A stretch of 42,003 nt of DNA from Pandoraea cepalis. GTDB taxonomy: Bacteria > Pseudomonadota > Gammaproteobacteria > Burkholderiales > Burkholderiaceae. The position numbers and the translations under genes are program-made. The notes under the pieces were generated by a model. The model had not been told where the DNA came from and searched no databases. It saw only the letters and a list, made by a program, of their open reading frames with translations. The stretch lies in the NCBI RefSeq assembly GCF_902459665.1, contig NZ_CABPSL010000029.1:1-42003 (forward strand), in the 5' to 3' direction. Position 1 is the first letter of the stretch. Every line of letters starts with the position of its first letter. Below, in pieces: positions 40,230 through 42,003 of this stretch.

Positions 40230-40763
40230 ATGGCGGGAGCGGCGTTGAAGATCGAGCGATTGACGCGAGAGGCGTTTGCGCCGTTTGGCGATGTGATCGA
40301 GTTGTCGGGGGCGAAGCATTTCGGGATCAATGGCGGGACGACGGAGCGGTTTCACGATTTGGCGACGGTAGATTTGGGGCCGGAGGGCGGTCGCACGTTG
40401 GTCAATGTGTTTCGTGGCCAGCCGAGGCAGTTGCCGTATGAGGTGAAGATGTTGGAGCGGCATCCGTTGGGGAGTCAGGCGTTCATACCGTTGAAGACGA
40501 CGCCGTACCTGGTGGTGGTAGCGCCGGCGGGCGAATTGGATGTGAGTCAGATGAGGGCGTTTGTTTCGGAGGGGTGGCAGGGGGTGAACTATGCGCGTGG
40601 CGTGTGGCATCACCCGTTGTTGGCGTTGGATGAGGTGAGTGACTTCGTGGTGGTGGATCGGGGTGGAGAGGGTCACAACTGTGACGAGCAGGATTTGCCG
40701 GGCACGTACGTGTTGACGCGAGCGGCGTTGGAGGCGGTGCGCTCAGCGAGAAAGGCCGCATAA
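40230..40763 (+). CDS. allA: Ureidoglycolate lyase
   Basis: AllA converts S-ureidoglycolate to glyoxylate and urea, completing allantoin breakdown. The 177-residue cupin-fold protein has the family runs [43 protein letters not shown] (the His ligand), and the [12 protein letters not shown] segment. An AAAGGAGAG ribosome site supports the start at 40230. It ends the cluster before a terminator. Confidence 0.94.
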   Translation: MAGAALKIERLTREAFAPFGDVIELSGAKHFGINGGTTERFHDLATVDLGPEGGRTLVNVFRGQPRQLPYEVKMLERHPLGSQAFIPLKTTPYLVVVAPAGELDVSQMRAFVSEGWQGVNYARGVWHHPLLALDEVSDFVVVDRGGEGHNCDEQDLPGTYVLTRAALEAVRSARKAA

Positions 40764-40801
40764 GCAAAGCGGTAGCGAACGATAAGTGCAGGACAGCGAA
40801 G

Positions 40802-40825
40802 ACGCCGGGGAGAGCCCGGCGTTTT
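40802..40825 (+). terminator. Intrinsic terminator after allA
   Basis: ACGCCGGG (40802-40809) pairs with CCCGGCGT (40815-40822) around a 5-base loop and continues into Ts at 40822-40825. The T-run is short, so efficiency may be moderate. Confidence 0.7.
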
Positions 40826-40844
40826 GCATATGGGGGGGACGAAA

Positions 40845-41162
40845 AAGCGAGGGAGGAGAGCGAGAGGAGGTGCTAGGAGGAGGTAGGAGGAGAAGATGTA
40901 CTGGAGAGGTGTGGGCGACGACGCGGCCGTCCTGCGGCAGATGCGGAGCACGCGCGGGGCGGGTGCGGCGTCGCGATGGCGATGGAGACGGGCGGTGTCG
41001 ACGGGACAGGGGCGGTGTGGGGGGAGGCGAGGGAAGCGGGCGGTGTCGGTGGGGGGACTGGGGGCGTGGAGGGGGATGGACCGGGGCCCCTTTCTGCAGC
41101 GAGTTGGGTTTATGTTTGAGAGGCGGAAAGGGGCCCCGGTCCGTCTAGGGGAGCGGTGTTGA
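40845..41162. other. G-rich, purine-biased intergenic stretch
   Basis: The plus strand is strongly purine-biased, with stacked AGGAGG-like motifs at 40850-40890 and many runs of four or more Gs up to 41075. The motif GGGCGGTGT occurs three times, at about 40990, 41009 and 41038. An open frame of 88 codons (40896-41162) exists with a ribosome-like site, but its Arg/Gly-rich composition and the inverted repeat inside it argue against coding. G-quadruplex formation is possible. Confidence 0.45.
41078..41142. repeat. Perfect 17-bp inverted repeat with a 31-base loop
   Basis: GGACCGGGGCCCCTTTC at 41078-41094 is mirrored exactly at 41126-41142, separated by 41095-41125. Each arm also contains the self-complementary GGGGCCCC. 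There is no T-run after it, so it is not a standard terminator. It could be a recombination or protein site, or an RNA structural element. No transposase or target-site duplication is visible. Confidence 0.7.
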
Positions 41163-41237
41163 GTTCAAATCACTAATATGGTGCGAAATGATGGGAGTGG
41201 TGCACGGAAATCGTGCGAAAGGGTTAAAAAGCAGCAC

Positions 41238-41253
41238 GGGCATGGATATTGCA
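41238..41253 (+). promoter_or_regulatory. Sigma-54-like promoter upstream of the ATP-grasp gene
   Basis: GGGCATGGATATTGCA matches the sigma-54 consensus TGGCACG-N4-TTGCW at all but two of the fixed positions, with the required GG (41239-41240) and GC (41251-41252) spaced by ten bases. The ATG follows 33 bases later, with a GGAGAAG ribosome site between. No enhancer site was identified. Confidence 0.45.
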
Positions 41254-41285
41254 CGATCTCGACACAGCAATCTGCGGAGAAGCAA

Positions 41286-41933
41286 ATGGTCGAGAGCTAC
41301 AACGAGATGGCGAGCATCACGGGTGCGACGCGTGCGCATTACCGGCGGTTTGACGATTGGCTTAAATGCCAGTCCGAGGATGTCTTGCACCACAAGCGGG
41401 CCGAGGCCGACTTGGCGTTCCGGCGAGTGGGGATCACATTTGCTGTGTATGGCAATGAGGCGGGCACAGAGCGCTTGATCCCATTCGATTTGATCCCACG
41501 AATTGTTCCTGCTCACGAATGGCAGACCTTGCAGGCGGGATTGCGCCAGCGTGTGGACGCGTTGAACCGGTTCGTTCATGACGTCTACCATGAGCAGGAC
41601 ATCTTGCGTGCCGGGGTCATTCCGGCGGAGCAGGTATTACAGAACGCGCAGTATCGTCCTGAGATGCAGGGGGTGGACGTACCGGGCGACATTTACGCAC
41701 ATATCGCGGGTGTGGATGTCGTGCGGGCGGGGGCGGGCGACGATGGCGTGTTCTACGTGCTGGAGGACAATCTCCGAGTGCCGTCCGGCGTGTCGTACAT
41801 GCTGGAAAACCGCAAAATGATGATGCGGTTATTCCCTGAACTGTTCGCGAGAAACCGAATTGCGCCGGTCGAGCATTATCCTGACCTGTTGCTGGACAGT
41901 CTGCGCGCCGTGGCGCCGGTGGGGGTGGGGGTG
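41286..41933 (+). CDS. Circularly permuted ATP-grasp protein, N-terminal part (3' end missing)
   Basis: The visible 216 residues match the start of circularly permuted ATP-grasp type 2 proteins (DUF404/DUF407), with RAEADLAFRRVGITFAVYG, ERLIPFDLIPRI, AEQVLQNAQYRPEMQG and EDNLRVPSGVSYMLENRKMM (in part). Full proteins have about 470 residues, and their gene is usually followed by an alpha-E (DUF403) gene and a transglutaminase-like gene; peptide ligase activity is suspected but not established. The ATG at 41286 has a GGAGAAG site. Family similarity stops near LRAVAP (about 41918), and the remaining frame reads unrelated residues, so the gene is interrupted by the window edge or a join. Confidence 0.8.
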
Positions 41934-42003
41934 TCAGAATTTCCGTGTTCAAGGCGAGTTGAGAATTACACGGACGGTCGAACGAATCGATCCGCGTAAA
42001 GGA
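41934..42003. other. Right-edge sequence not continuous with the ATP-grasp gene
   Basis: In the ATP-grasp frame this segment reads unrelated residues to a TAA at 41997-41999. Shifted to another frame it is open to the edge and reads FRVQGELRITRTVERIDPRKG, cut here at the last bases, which looks like real coding sequence. It is also poorer in GC than its surroundings. This suggests a join to other DNA near 41919-41935, inferred from loss of family similarity. Confidence 0.5.

Noticed and set aside
41078-41142. Insertion sequence with terminal inverted repeats
   Set aside because: Only 31 bases lie between the arms, with no transposase and no flanking duplication.
40896-41162. 88-codon frame with a GGAGGAGAAG ribosome-like site
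   Set aside because: Composition is Arg/Gly-heavy, there is no recognisable domain, and a perfect inverted repeat lies inside it; more likely a by-product of the G-rich tract.
41159-41179. TTGAGT and TAATAT as a sigma-70 promoter before the ATP-grasp gene
   Set aside because: The spacer is only 9 bases, too short for a functional pair.

Overview
The window is high-GC DNA with dense, mostly co-directional genes. It fits a betaproteobacterium of the family Burkholderiaceae. The bamA-skp-lpxD-fabZ-lpxA-lpxB-rnhB order, the divergent ppsR/ppsA pair, the smpB/ratA-ratB pair, the guaB-guaA run and a puuE-uraD-alc-allA purine cluster together suggest Pandoraea or a close relative. The genus is inferred from gene content and protein style and was not tested by a search.

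Positions 77-8694 hold the envelope-biogenesis run: the 3' part of rseP, then bamA, skp, lpxD, fabZ, lpxA, lpxB, rnhB and a SpoU-type RNA methyltransferase. Several of these genes overlap by 4 bases. The run builds outer-membrane proteins (BamA, Skp) and lipid A (LpxD, LpxA, LpxB), with FabZ supplying fatty acid precursors. A bidirectional hairpin separates it from ppsR. Next come the divergent ppsR/ppsA pair (PEP synthase and its regulator), an nfeD-stomatin pair, smpB facing away from ratA-ratB, a DMT-family exporter, and guaB / small membrane protein / guaA for GMP synthesis.

Positions 20769-32715 are more accessory: a PhzF-family enzyme; a MarR-controlled operon (marR, isochorismatase-like hydrolase, small membrane protein, MFS transporter) with a perfect 38-bp palindrome at its promoter; an OmpA-like lipoprotein gene broken by in-frame stops; a LysR-linked operon of an MHS transporter, an M20 amidohydrolase and a DUF2817 peptidase-like protein; an SDR protein without the usual catalytic Tyr/Lys; and a Lon N-terminal-domain protein. 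Positions 32797-37048 hold an orphan ParB-like protein, a GntR/FCD regulator, an aldo/keto reductase, tadA and ldcA.

Positions 37416-40763 encode allantoin breakdown: PuuE allantoinase, UraD (OHCU decarboxylase), allantoicase and ureidoglycolate lyase. Together they take OHCU or allantoin to glyoxylate and urea. After a G-rich, gene-poor stretch with a perfect 17-bp inverted repeat and a sigma-54-like promoter, a circularly permuted ATP-grasp gene begins.

Both edges of the window look foreign to the genes they interrupt. About the first 76 bases do not continue RseP, and about the last 70 bases do not continue the ATP-grasp protein. These ends may be chimeric joins. I see no tRNA, rRNA, CRISPR array or intact insertion sequence.
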